Shown here one piece after another: positions 51,608-60,158 of a stretch of DNA of 64,000 nucleotides. Origin of the DNA: Amnibacterium kyonggiense. GTDB taxonomy: Bacteria > Actinomycetota > Actinomycetes > Actinomycetales > Microbacteriaceae. The notes below the pieces were generated by a model. That model saw nothing but the letters and a program-made list of their open reading frames with translations, did not search any database and had not been told where the DNA came from. The stretch spans positions 186,001 through 250,000 of the forward strand of contig NZ_SOAM01000004.1 in NCBI RefSeq assembly GCF_004364555.1, written 5' to 3'. Every line of letters begins with the position of its first letter. Within the stretch, counting starts at the first letter, position 1. Both the position numbers and the translations under genes were made by a program.

Positions 51608-53413
51608 ATGCCCTCCCCAGAGTCGCGTCGGATCACCAAGCTGCTCGTCGCGAACCGGGGCGAGATCGCCGTCCGGATCATCCGCGCGGCGCGCGACGCG
51701 GGCATCGCCTCGGTCGCGGTCTACGCCGATCAGGACCGCGACGCGCGGCACGTCCGCCTGGCCGACGAGGCGTACGCCCTCGGCGGCGCCACCTCGGCGG
51801 AGACGTACCTCGTCATCGACAAGCTGCTGTCGGTCGCGCGCCGCAGCGGCGCGGACGCCGTCCACCCCGGTTACGGCTTCCTCGCCGAGAACAGCGCCTT
51901 CGCGCAGGGCGTCATCGACGCCGGGCTGATCTGGATCGGCCCCTCCCCCGACGCGATCGAGGCGCTCGGCGACAAGGTCACCGCCCGCCACGTCGCGGAG
52001 TCGGTCGGCGCCCCGCTCGCCCCCGGCACGCTGAACCCGGTCGCGGATGCCGACGAGGTGGTCGCGTTCGCGCAGGAGGTCGGCCTCCCGATCGCCATCA
52101 AGGCCGCGTTCGGCGGCGGCGGCCGGGGCCTCAAGGTCGCGCGCACGATGGAGGAGATCCCGGAGCTGTTCGACTCCGCCACCCGCGAGGCGGTCGCCGC
52201 CTTCGGCCGCGGCGAGTGCTTCGTCGAGAAGTACCTCGACAAGCCCCGCCACGTGGAGACGCAGTGCCTCGCGGACGCGTTCGGGAACGTCGTCGTCGTG
52301 TCGACGCGCGACTGCTCCCTCCAGCGCCGCCACCAGAAGCTCGTCGAGGAGGCGCCTGCGCCGTTCGTCACCGACGAGCAGCGCGAGCTCCTCTACCGCT
52401 CGTCGAAGGCGATCCTCAAGCAGGTCGGGTACGTCGGCGCGGGCACGTGCGAGTTCCTCATCGGCTCGGACGGCACCGTCTCGTTCCTCGAGGTGAACAC
52501 GCGGCTCCAGGTGGAGCATCCGGTGTCGGAGGAGGTCACGGGCCTCGATCTCGTGCGCGAGCAGTTCCGCATCGCCGAGGGCCAGGCCATCGGCTACGAC
52601 GACCCCGAGCCGCGCGGGCACTCCTTCGAGTTCCGCATCAACGGCGAGGACCCGGGCCGGAACTTCCTCCCCTCCCCCGGACCGGTCAAGTCGTTCCGGG
52701 TCCCCGGCGGCCCCGGCGTCCGCGTGGATTCCGGCGTGACGACGGGGGACGTCGTCTCCGGCGCGTTCGACTCGCTGCTCGCGAAGCTCATCGTGACGGG
52801 CTCCGACCGCGCGGACGCGCTCGAGCGGTCGCGTCGCGCGCTCGCGGAGTTCGAGGTCGCGGGCCTCCCCACCGTCATCCCGTTCCACCGCGCCGTCGTG
52901 CGCGACCCCGCGTTCACCGCGGAGGGCGGCCGGTTCGGCGTCTACACGAGCTGGATCGAGACCGAGTTCGAGAACGAGATCGAGCCGTGGAGCGGCTCGC
53001 TCGGCGACCAGGACCCGACCGGGCCCGCGCCCGACGAGCGCCAGACGGTCACCGTCGAGGTGAACGGGAAGCGCATCGAGGTGTCGCTGCCGACCGCCCT
53101 GGCGAGGCCGCAGTCCGCGACCTCCGCGCCGCCGCCCCCTCGCCGCCGGACCGCGGCCGGCCACGCCAGCACGACCTCCGGCAACGCGGTGAAGGCTCCG
53201 ATGCAGGCGACCGTCGTCAAGGTCGCGGTGACGGAGGGCCAGCGCGTCGTGGCCGGCGACCTCGTCGCCGTGCTCGAGGCGATGAAGATGGAGCAGCCCC
53301 TGACCGCGCACCGCGACGGGGTCGTGGGCCGGGTCGCCGCGACCGTCGGGACCACGGTGTCCTCCGGAACGGTCCTGCTCGAGATCCTCGACGAGGCCGC
53401 CGTCCCCGCCTGA
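51608..53413 (+). CDS. Acyl-CoA carboxylase alpha subunit (biotin carboxylase + BCCP)
   Basis: 601 aa. Residues 1-~450 are a biotin carboxylase: [42 protein letters not shown] (ATP loop), [15 protein letters not shown] and [17 protein letters not shown] Pro/Ala linker (~500-530) leads to a C-terminal biotinyl domain with EAMKMEQPL, whose Lys is biotinylated by the BirA at 40393. Partner of the beta and epsilon subunits at 41215-43016, from which it is now separated by the six-gene signalling block. Two hairpins follow the stop. Confidence 0.96.
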   Translation: MPSPESRRITKLLVANRGEIAVRIIRAARDAGIASVAVYADQDRDARHVRLADEAYALGGATSAETYLVIDKLLSVARRSGADAVHPGYGFLAENSAFAQGVIDAGLIWIGPSPDAIEALGDKVTARHVAESVGAPLAPGTLNPVADADEVVAFAQEVGLPIAIKAAFGGGGRGLKVARTMEEIPELFDSATREAVAAFGRGECFVEKYLDKPRHVETQCLADAFGNVVVVSTRDCSLQRRHQKLVEEAPAPFVTDEQRELLYRSSKAILKQVGYVGAGTCEFLIGSDGTVSFLEVNTRLQVEHPVSEEVTGLDLVREQFRIAEGQAIGYDDPEPRGHSFEFRINGEDPGRNFLPSPGPVKSFRVPGGPGVRVDSGVTTGDVVSGAFDSLLAKLIVTGSDRADALERSRRALAEFEVAGLPTVIPFHRAVVRDPAFTAEGGRFGVYTSWIETEFENEIEPWSGSLGDQDPTGPAPDERQTVTVEVNGKRIEVSLPTALARPQSATSAPPPPRRRTAAGHASTTSGNAVKAPMQATVVKVAVTEGQRVVAGDLVAVLEAMKMEQPLTAHRDGVVGRVAATVGTTVSSGTVLLEILDEAAVPA

Positions 53414-53423
53414 TCCCCTTTCA

Positions 53424-53499
53424 CGGATCAGGACGGATTCGCGACACGCCGCTGCCACGCCCCGGCGGCACGGCGTGTCGCCCATTCCGTCCTGATCCG
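53424..53499. repeat. Palindromic element of second family, copy 2
   Basis: Outer 14-bp arms CGGATCAGGACGGA / TCCGTCCTGATCCG and inner 10-bp arms CGACACGCCG / CGGCGTGTCG. It shares GCACGGCG(C/T)GTCGCCC with the element at 26551-26632. Begins 10 nt past the carboxylase alpha stop. Confidence 0.65.
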
Positions 53500-53515
53500 C
53501 GCAACGTGCGCAGAA

Positions 53516-53544
53516 GGGCCCGGCGCCTGGGCGGCGCCGGGCCC
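53516..53544. terminator. Bidirectional intrinsic terminator hairpin
   Basis: Perfect 12-bp stem GGGCCCGGCGCC / GGCGCCGGGCCC with a 5-nt loop, 13 bp from the stop of the convergent DUF4397-type gene. Serves both the carboxylase alpha gene and its neighbour. Confidence 0.82.
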
Positions 53545-53557
53545 CTCCGGCTGCGGA

Positions 53558-54238
53558 CTACTTCAGCGCCGGGGCGCGGGTCGCGAGCGCGAGCGTCCCG
53601 TCCTTCGCGCTGCCCCAGGCGTAGACGATCGCGTTCGTCCCGGCCGCCACGGGCAGCGTCGCGCTGAGCACGGTCGTGTTCGGCGACGCGGCCAGCTGCA
53701 CCTTCACGTCGTAGGTGCCCGCGTAGAGCACGCCCTTCGCTTGGTGCGGGTTCTTCAGGTACGGCACCGCGACGAAGCCGTTCACGACGACGCGGACGGG
53801 CGGCGCCGCCGCGACGTGCCGCACGGTCAGACGGGCCTGGTCCTTCCCGACCGGGCGCAGGTCGTTCGTGTACTTCGTGAGGGTCGGCTTGCCCTTCGCG
53901 GTCAGGTGCGCGATCAGCGAGTAGCTCGCGCCCGACTTCAGCGAGACGTGCGCGGCCAGGATCGGGTGCTTCGGGCTCGTCGCGGTCGCCTTCGTCACCC
54001 GGACGAGGTAGCGGCCCTGCTTCAGCGAGAGCGACGGGGAGAAGGTGCCGGGCTGGAAGTCGTCCAGCACGCGCTTCGAGCCGACGTAGACGTCCACGGG
54101 GGTCTTCGGGATGCCGTGGAAGACGCCCACCGTCGCGGGGGCCTTGCCGTAGTGGGCGGGCTTCGCCTCGGCGGGGACCGCCAGGCCGAGGGCGGCGACC
54201 AGGCCGATGACGGCTCCGGCCACGAGTGTGCGTCGCAT
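53558..54238 (-). CDS. Secreted DUF4397-type protein
   Basis: 226 aa. Sec signal peptide MRRTLVAGAVIGLVAALGLAVPAEAK. The mature part has two similar beta-sandwich repeats, the first starting ATVGVFHGIPKTPVDVYVGS, the second RLTVRHVAAAPPVRVVVNG, each with a PVxVxVxG core and a later AGTYDVKV-type strand. This is the pattern of DUF4397 exported proteins. Function unknown. ATG 54238 starts the signal peptide directly; 144 bp to the next gene upstream. Confidence 0.87.
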   Translation of the reverse strand: MRRTLVAGAVIGLVAALGLAVPAEAKPAHYGKAPATVGVFHGIPKTPVDVYVGSKRVLDDFQPGTFSPSLSLKQGRYLVRVTKATATSPKHPILAAHVSLKSGASYSLIAHLTAKGKPTLTKYTNDLRPVGKDQARLTVRHVAAAPPVRVVVNGFVAVPYLKNPHQAKGVLYAGTYDVKVQLAASPNTTVLSATLPVAAGTNAIVYAWGSAKDGTLALATRAPALK

Positions 54239-54382
54239 GGGACTCCTTCGTCTCTCTGACGTGGGCGGGGGATCGCGCCCACGGGAGCACCGTCCCGCAT
54301 CCCGCCCGCAGCGCGCGGGACTCATACGACCTCAGCAGCCTGTTCAGGTCCAGTGCAGGTTCGGGGGGCGCGGTCGTCGATC

Positions 54383-55774
54383 TCAGCGGAGGCGCTCCAG
54401 CGGCTCCCAGAGCGCGTCGAGCGCGACACCGAGGGGCAGCGGTGGTACCGCCGGGCGCTCCTCGCCCTCCCGACGGCCGTTGAGGCGCCGCAGCGCGCCG
54501 ACCTGCTTCTCGAGAGCGCCGATCCCCCGCTCCGGCGGACCGGCGACGAGGTCCTTCAGACGACGACCGACCTCGGCTGCGCGTTCGAGCACGGCGGCCT
54601 CCGGCGGCGCCGTGCGGCGCAGGACCCGCGCGATCCAGGCCTGCGCTCGGTGCGTCGTCGTCAGCTCCTCGAGCCGCGCGAGCGCCGCGCACACCGGCCC
54701 GAGCGGCGCCGCCTCCTCCGCGCGGATGGCGCCGAGCACCACCTGTGTCGCTGCGAGGAGGTCCGCGACGCGCCGCCGCAGCACGTCCCGCGACCGGACC
54801 GGCAGGACGAACCACGACGAGGCCGCCGCGATCAGCCCGCCGACGATCACGGCGAGGAGGCGCGGCAGCAGATCGGCCGGCGAACCCCGCCCGAGCACGT
54901 CGTAGAGCAGCGCCAGCGACGCCGTGACCCCGGCCGCCCACCAGACGTACGAGCGGGACCGCAAGGCGGAGGCGGACACGAGGACGAGCAGGATCAGGGC
55001 CACCCGGACCGGGTCCGGCAGCGGAACCGCTGCCGCCGCCATCCCGGCCGCGGTCCCGCCGAGCGCACCGCCGAGCCGCTCGACGGCCGTGAGCGCCGCG
55101 TGCCCCCGCCCGCGGGCACCGATCTGCACCACGTACGCCGTGATGACGACCCAAGCCCAGTGCCGGCCGAAGAGCAGGAATCCGACGGCGAACGCGGCGA
55201 GCAGCGCGAGGAGGATCTGCAGGGCCTGCCGCGTCGGCGCGTCGAGTCGCCCGGCCGAGCGGGGCCGGCCGGGAGGAGCAGGCGCCTCCACCGCCTCCGT
55301 CCGCACGCGCAGGGCGGTGAGCGCGAGCGCCGTGAGCGCCTGCCCGGCGATCGCGACCAGCGGCACGGCGAGCGCGGCCCCCGGACCGGCCGCGATCGCG
55401 GGAGCCGGCACGACGAGCACCGAGACGAAGGGCGCCGCCGCGAGCCGGCCGATGCGCCGCCCGCGCGGTCCCAGTCGCCGGGCGAGCACGGACGCGGCCA
55501 CCGCGACGGCCAGCAGCACCGCGCCGAGCGGCGGCAGCGCGACGAGCACCCGCCCGAACAGGACGGCGACGACGATGAGCAGGGCGACGACGGGCAGCTC
55601 GGCGAACCGCCGCGCGGGGCGGAGCCCCGACATCGACCGGGCGGCGAGGATCACGTTCGCGACCCCGGTCACCGCGATCGCCGCGGGCAGGCCGGCGAGC
55701 GCGGCGACGAGCAGTGCCAGCCCGAGCGTCGCCGCGGCGGCGAGCCCGACGGCGACCGAGCTGCGGATCGGCAC
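54383..55774 (-). CDS. FUSC-family membrane protein
   Basis: 463 aa from GTG 55774. Two blocks of hydrophobic helices (residues ~5-155 and ~185-310) separated by a short loop, then a cytoplasmic helical tail (~320-463) with SRDVLRRRVADLLAATQVVL. The second block has a WAWVVITAYVV...GRGHAALTAVERLGGALGG segment, the usual FUSC signature found in aromatic-acid exporter-type proteins. Substrate unknown. Its start lies 3 bp past the LpdA stop, so the two are co-transcribed. Confidence 0.82.
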   Translation of the reverse strand: MPIRSSVAVGLAAAATLGLALLVAALAGLPAAIAVTGVANVILAARSMSGLRPARRFAELPVVALLIVVAVLFGRVLVALPPLGAVLLAVAVAASVLARRLGPRGRRIGRLAAAPFVSVLVVPAPAIAAGPGAALAVPLVAIAGQALTALALTALRVRTEAVEAPAPPGRPRSAGRLDAPTRQALQILLALLAAFAVGFLLFGRHWAWVVITAYVVQIGARGRGHAALTAVERLGGALGGTAAGMAAAAVPLPDPVRVALILLVLVSASALRSRSYVWWAAGVTASLALLYDVLGRGSPADLLPRLLAVIVGGLIAAASSWFVLPVRSRDVLRRRVADLLAATQVVLGAIRAEEAAPLGPVCAALARLEELTTTHRAQAWIARVLRRTAPPEAAVLERAAEVGRRLKDLVAGPPERGIGALEKQVGALRRLNGRREGEERPAVPPLPLGVALDALWEPLERLR

Positions 55775-55777
55775 GGG

Positions 55778-57223
55778 TCAGGCGACGATGTGCATCGCCC
55801 GCGCGGCGTCGGTGATGGCGCCGGAGAGGCTCGGGTAGACGCTGAACGCGCGCGCCAGCTGGTCGACGGTCAGCCGGTGCTCGACCGCGAGGGCGATCGG
55901 GAGGATGAGCTCGCTCGCCCGCGGCGACGCGATCACGCCGCCGATGACCGTCCCGGATCCCGTGCGGGCGAACAGCTTCACGAAGCCGTCCTTCATGCTC
56001 AGCATCTTCGCCCGGGGGTTCGTGTCGAGCGGCAGCTTGTAGATCTCGCCCTGCGCGATGCCGTCCTCGATCTGCTTCTGCGTCCAGCCGACGGACGCGA
56101 TCTCCGGCGCCGTGAAGATGTTGCTCGTGACGTTGCGCAGCTCCGTGGGCACGACGGCGTCGCCGAGCGCGTGGAAGACCGCCGTGCGGCCCTGCTGGGA
56201 GGCGACGGAGGCCAGCGGCAGGAAGGTCGTGCAGTCCCCGACCGCGTAGACCGACGGGCGCGACGTCGAGGCGACGCGGTTGACGCGGATGTGGCCGGAC
56301 GGGTCGAGCTGCACGCCCGCCTCCTCCAGCCCCAGTCCGTTCGTGTTCGGCACGGAGCCGACGGCCATCAGGCAGTGGCTGCCGCGGATCTCCCTGCCGT
56401 CCGCGAGGGTCACGACGACCCCGTCGCCCTCCCGCTCCACCCTCGTGGCGCGGCTCTGCGACATGAGGTGCATGCCGCCGCGGGTGAAGACGGTCTCGAG
56501 GAGGTTCGCCGCATCCGCGTCCTCCCCCGGCAGCACCCGGTCGCGGCTCGAGATGAGCGTGACCTCGCTGCCCATCTGCATGTACGCGGAGGCGAACTCG
56601 GCGCCGGTGACGCCGGAGCCGACCACGATGATGTGCTCGGGTACCTCGTCGAGCTCGTAGAGCTGCGTCCAGGTGAGGATCCGCTCCCCGTCCGGCATCG
56701 CCGTCGGCAGCTTCCGCGGACTCGCCCCGACGGCGATCACCGTCGTGTCGGCCTCGAACTCGTCGAAGTCGTGCGCGGTCCTCCCCCGCCCCGTGGAGAC
56801 GACGACCCGGCCCGGGCCGTCGAGCCGCCCCTCACCGATCACGACCTTCACGCCCGCGTGCTCGAGGCTCTCCCGCATGTCCTCCGACTGCTGGCTCGCG
56901 AGGCCCTTCAGCCGCCGGTTCACGGCGCGGAGGTCGACGGAGACGTCCGGCGTGTGGTGGCGGCCGGCGTCGTCGGGCACCGAGAAGCGCACCCCGAGCC
57001 GGGCGATGCGCTGGATCGCGCCCATGGAGTTCGCGGTGGCGATGAGCGTCTTCGACGGCACGACGTCCGTGAGCACGGCGGATCCACCGACGCCGGAGCG
57101 CTCGACGAGCGTCACCTCCGCGCCGAGCTGCGCGCCTGCGAGCGCCGCTTCGTAGCCGCCGGGCCCTCCGCCGACGACGACGACCCGGTGGTTGCGCTCG
57201 AACTCGTAGCTCACGCACGCCAT
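55778..57223 (-). CDS. NAD(P)H-quinone dehydrogenase, LpdA type without disulfide
   Basis: 481 aa, pyridine-nucleotide-disulfide oxidoreductase fold: FAD site VVVVGGGPGGYEAALAG, NAD site IIVVGSGVTGAEFAS, FAD second site VYAVGDCT, and a C-terminal dimerisation domain (TAPEIASVGWT). Where lipoamide dehydrogenases carry CxxxxC, this has GGSAVLTDVVPSKTL: both cysteines are gone. The LpdA-type homologue of mycobacteria reduces quinones, so I infer NAD(P)H:quinone reductase activity. ATG 57223; GTG 57211 is an alternative. A 53-nt hairpin lies 20 bp upstream. Confidence 0.9.
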   Translation of the reverse strand: MACVSYEFERNHRVVVVGGGPGGYEAALAGAQLGAEVTLVERSGVGGSAVLTDVVPSKTLIATANSMGAIQRIARLGVRFSVPDDAGRHHTPDVSVDLRAVNRRLKGLASQQSEDMRESLEHAGVKVVIGEGRLDGPGRVVVSTGRGRTAHDFDEFEADTTVIAVGASPRKLPTAMPDGERILTWTQLYELDEVPEHIIVVGSGVTGAEFASAYMQMGSEVTLISSRDRVLPGEDADAANLLETVFTRGGMHLMSQSRATRVEREGDGVVVTLADGREIRGSHCLMAVGSVPNTNGLGLEEAGVQLDPSGHIRVNRVASTSRPSVYAVGDCTTFLPLASVASQQGRTAVFHALGDAVVPTELRNVTSNIFTAPEIASVGWTQKQIEDGIAQGEIYKLPLDTNPRAKMLSMKDGFVKLFARTGSGTVIGGVIASPRASELILPIALAVEHRLTVDQLARAFSVYPSLSGAITDAARAMHIVA

Positions 57224-57242
57224 TGTGGCCGCTCCCCCATCG

Positions 57243-57295
57243 TGCTCACGCTTCTTGCCGCCGACGTCGTTGCGCGGCGGCAAGAAGCGTGAGCA
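57243..57295. repeat. 53-nt perfect hairpin between divergent genes
   Basis: Perfect 21-bp stem TGCTCACGCTTCTTGCCGCCG with its complement around an 11-nt loop, centred in the 96-bp gap between the divergent LpdA-type and nucleoside phosphorylase genes. Too long for a protein operator; it may be a mobile palindrome or affect both 5' ends. Confidence 0.7.
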
Positions 57296-57319
57296 AGTCG
57301 GGCTCTCTAGGGTGGGGGC

Positions 57320-58168
57320 GTGGCTGCCGCACCGTCGCTCGATGACCCGTCCACCCCGCCGACCGCCGTCGCGCAGCTCGCCGCGGCGGAGATCGCCCGC
57401 CGCACCGGCGTCGAGCAGCACGACGTCGCGCTGACCCTCGGCAGCGGCTGGGGCCGCGCGGCCGAGCGTCTCGGCGAGATCGTCGCGCGCATCCCGGCGG
57501 AGGAGGTCCCCGGGTTCTCCGCGTCCGGCATCCCGGGCCACTCCGGGACGCTCACCTCCGTGCGCCTGCCGAACGGGTCGCACGCGCTCGTGGTCGGGGC
57601 CCGCACCCACTTCTACGAGGGCAAGGGCGTGCGCCGCGTCGTGCACAGCGTCCGCGCCGCCGCCGCGGCGGGCGCGAAGGTCATGGTGCTGACGAACGGC
57701 GCGGGCGGCATCGACCCGTCGTGGACGCCCGGCACGCCGGTGCTCATCTCCGACCACATCAACCTCACCGCCGCCTCGCCGCTCGAGGGCGCGACGTTCA
57801 TCGACGTCACCGACCTGTACGCGAAGCGCCTCCGGGACCTCGCCCGCGAGGTCGATCCGTCCCTCGACGAGGGCGTCTACGTCCAGTTCCGCGGCCCGCA
57901 GTTCGAGACGCCCGCCGAGGTGCGGATGGCGCGCGCGATCGGCGGCACCATCGTCGGCATGTCGACGGCGATCGAGGCCGTCGCCGCGCGCGAGGCCGGC
58001 GTGGAGGTGTTCGGCATCAGCCTCATCACCAACCTCGCCGCCGGGATCTCGGACAGCCCGCTGAACCACGAGGAGGTGCTCGAGGCCGGCCGGAACGCGG
58101 AGGACCGCCTCGCCGACCTCCTGTCGCGGATCGTCCACCGGATCGCCGACGACCTCGCAGCGCGATGA
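57320..58168 (+). CDS. Purine-nucleoside phosphorylase, trimeric type
   Basis: 282 aa. Splits inosine or guanosine with phosphate to base and ribose-1-phosphate. Motifs: LTLGSGWG (phosphate site), VPGFSASGIPGHSG, ARTHFYEGKG, VLTNGAGGID, QFRGPQFETPAE and GMSTAIEAVAAREAG (base-binding region with Met and Glu). Full length. GTG start 57320. Stop overlaps the next ATG (ATGA), so the ribose-1-phosphate product passes to a co-translated phosphomutase. Confidence 0.94.
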   Translation: MAAAPSLDDPSTPPTAVAQLAAAEIARRTGVEQHDVALTLGSGWGRAAERLGEIVARIPAEEVPGFSASGIPGHSGTLTSVRLPNGSHALVVGARTHFYEGKGVRRVVHSVRAAAAAGAKVMVLTNGAGGIDPSWTPGTPVLISDHINLTAASPLEGATFIDVTDLYAKRLRDLAREVDPSLDEGVYVQFRGPQFETPAEVRMARAIGGTIVGMSTAIEAVAAREAGVEVFGISLITNLAAGISDSPLNHEEVLEAGRNAEDRLADLLSRIVHRIADDLAAR

Positions 58169-59808
58169 CGGACCTCGGCGCGCTCGAGGCCGCGGCGCGG
58201 GCCTGGCTCGCGATCGACCCCGACCCGGTGACGCGGGCGGAGACGGAGGCGCTGCTCGCGGCCGGAGACGAGCGCGGGCTCGCCGACCGGTTCGACGGCC
58301 GGCTCGAGTTCGGCACGGCCGGGCTGCGCGGCGCGCTGGGCGCCGGGCCGCTGCGCATGAACCGCGTCGTCGTGCGGCAGACGACGGCCGGCCTCGCGCG
58401 CTTCCTCCTGGCCCGCGAGCCGCGGCCGACCGCCGTGGTCGGGTACGACGGCCGCCGCAACTCCAAGGTGTTCGCGGAGGACGCCGCCGCGGTGCTCGCC
58501 GCCGCGGGCGTCGCGGCGACGCTGCTGCCCGCGGCGCTCCCCACCCCCGTCCTCGCCTTCGCCGTGCGGGACCTCGGCGCGTCCGCGGGCGTGATGATCA
58601 CCGCCTCCCACAACCCGGCGCCGGACAACGGCTACAAGCTCTACCTCGGCGGCGAGGACGCGGGCTCGCAGCTCGTCTCCCCCGCGGACCGCGAGGTGCT
58701 CGTGGCGATCGAGGCGGCCGTCGCCGACGGGGCGGGCGCCGACGGCGGCGATCCGAGCGGCGTCGTGGTCGCGGGTGAGGAGGTGCTGTACCGGTACGTC
58801 GCCGCGACGGCCGGGCTCGCCACCCCTTCCGGCACCCTTCCCTGGGTCTACACGCCGATGCACGGCGTCGGGCTGGCGACCGTGCGGCGCGTGCTGGCAC
58901 GGACCGCGTTCGACGCCCCCTCGGTCGTGCCGGAGCAGGCGCAGCCCGACCCGGACTTCCCCACCGCACCGTTCCCGAACCCCGAGGAGCCCGGCACGCT
59001 CGATCTCGCGACAGCGCTCGCAGATCGGGAGGGGGCGGCGCTCGTCCTCGCGAACGACCCCGACGCCGACCGCCTGGCGGTCGCGGTGCGCACGCCGGAG
59101 GGGTGGAGGCGCCTCAGCGGGAACGAGGTCGGGCTGCTGCTCGGATGGCGGATCGCGTCCCGCTCCGACGTCGCCGGGGGCTCGCTCGCGTCCTCGATCG
59201 TGTCGACGCCGGGCCTCGCGCGCATCGCGGAGCGGTTCGGCTTCCTCCACGTCGAGACGCTGACGGGCTTCAAGTGGATCTCGCGGGTGCCCGGGATGCT
59301 GTTCGGGTTCGAGGAGGCGCTCGGCTACCTCGTCGACCCGGACGTCGTCCGGGACAAGGACGGGATCTCGGCGCTCGTCGCGGTGCTGTCGACCGCGCAC
59401 GAGCTGGCCGGGAACGGCCGCACGCTCCTCGACCTGCTCGGCGAGATCGAGGAGGCGATCGGGCGCTTCGACTCCGACCAGGTGTCCATCCGCGTCGACG
59501 ACCTCCGGGCGCTCGGTGCGATGACCGCGCGGCTGCGCGCGGACCCGCCGACCGCGATCGGCGGGCTGGAGGTGCTCGAGGCCGACGACCTGTCGACCGG
59601 CGACGCCGGCCTCCCGCCGACGGATGCGCTGCGCTACCGCCTCGCCTCGGGCGCCCGCATGATCGTGCGTCCGTCCGGCACGGAGCCGAAGCTCAAGGTC
59701 TACCTCGACGTCGTGTCCGAGGCGCCGACCGCGCCGGAGCGCGCCGCCGCGACCGCCCGCACCCTGGACGCCCTCCGCGCCGCTGTCCGCCCCCTCCTCA
59801 GCATCTGA
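58165..59808 (+). CDS. Phosphohexomutase/phosphopentomutase (alpha-D-phosphohexomutase family)
   Basis: 547 aa. Four-domain mutase: FGTAGLRGALGAGPLRMN, phosphoserine loop MITASHNPAPDNGYK, metal loop ANDPDADRLAVAV, sugar loop GFEEALGYLV and phosphate loop RPSGTEPKLKVYLD. Usually annotated as phosphomannomutase/phosphoglucomutase. In this position, coupled to purine nucleoside phosphorylase, it probably acts as a phosphopentomutase (PGM2-like) interconverting ribose-1- and ribose-5-phosphate, an inference from context. A 6-bp hairpin (59810-59824) follows the stop. Confidence 0.93.
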   Translation: MTDLGALEAAARAWLAIDPDPVTRAETEALLAAGDERGLADRFDGRLEFGTAGLRGALGAGPLRMNRVVVRQTTAGLARFLLAREPRPTAVVGYDGRRNSKVFAEDAAAVLAAAGVAATLLPAALPTPVLAFAVRDLGASAGVMITASHNPAPDNGYKLYLGGEDAGSQLVSPADREVLVAIEAAVADGAGADGGDPSGVVVAGEEVLYRYVAATAGLATPSGTLPWVYTPMHGVGLATVRRVLARTAFDAPSVVPEQAQPDPDFPTAPFPNPEEPGTLDLATALADREGAALVLANDPDADRLAVAVRTPEGWRRLSGNEVGLLLGWRIASRSDVAGGSLASSIVSTPGLARIAERFGFLHVETLTGFKWISRVPGMLFGFEEALGYLVDPDVVRDKDGISALVAVLSTAHELAGNGRTLLDLLGEIEEAIGRFDSDQVSIRVDDLRALGAMTARLRADPPTAIGGLEVLEADDLSTGDAGLPPTDALRYRLASGARMIVRPSGTEPKLKVYLDVVSEAPTAPERAAATARTLDALRAAVRPLLSI

Positions 59809-59809
59809 C

Positions 59810-59824
59810 CCTCCGTTTCGGAGG
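59810..59824 (+). terminator. Short hairpin after phosphomutase gene
   Basis: CCTCCG-TTT-CGGAGG directly after the stop; small stem without a U-tract. Weak candidate terminator between convergent genes. Confidence 0.4.
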
Positions 59825-59870
59825 ACGCCGACTCCTACAGAACGAAGCGTGCGGGGGCGGGGAGGCAGGG

Positions 59871-60149
59871 CTAGTCGAGGGCGTCGGCGAGCTTCGCCTC
59901 GACCTCCGCCTGGTCGAGGATGTTGTCGATCACGATCACCTGCGCGTAGGTGCGCCCGATCGCCGCGACCTTCTCCGAGGTCGCGAGGACGACCTGGGCC
60001 TCCTCAGCGAGCTCGCGCACGTGCTCCGCGTCCGTCGCCGTCACCGTCGCCTCGATGCCGAGGCGCTGCAGCGCGCGGGTCGCGGTGACGCGGAGGATCT
60101 CGCTCGTCCCGACACCCGCCCCGCACACCGTGAGGATCTGCACCGCCAT
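59871..60149 (-). CDS. PTS sugar transporter subunit IIB, orphan
   Basis: 92 aa. Single IIB domain of the lactose/ascorbate type: ILTVCGAGVGTSEILRV, with the phospho-accepting Cys at residue 9 and the glycine P-loop-like turn; the rest fits a Rossmann-like IIB fold. Neither IIA nor IIC is found in this window. It is 9 bp downstream of the adenosine deaminase stop and in the same direction, so it belongs to the nucleoside-salvage operon. Could be a IIB of a transporter encoded elsewhere or have a regulatory role. Confidence 0.85.
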   Translation of the reverse strand: MAVQILTVCGAGVGTSEILRVTATRALQRLGIEATVTATDAEHVRELAEEAQVVLATSEKVAAIGRTYAQVIVIDNILDQAEVEAKLADALD

Positions 60150-60158
60150 CGGCGCCTC

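Noticed and set aside
54353-57292. 979-codon + strand open frame opposite the FUSC and LpdA-type genes
   Set aside because: Antisense shadow; no family signature and the opposite-strand genes are complete.
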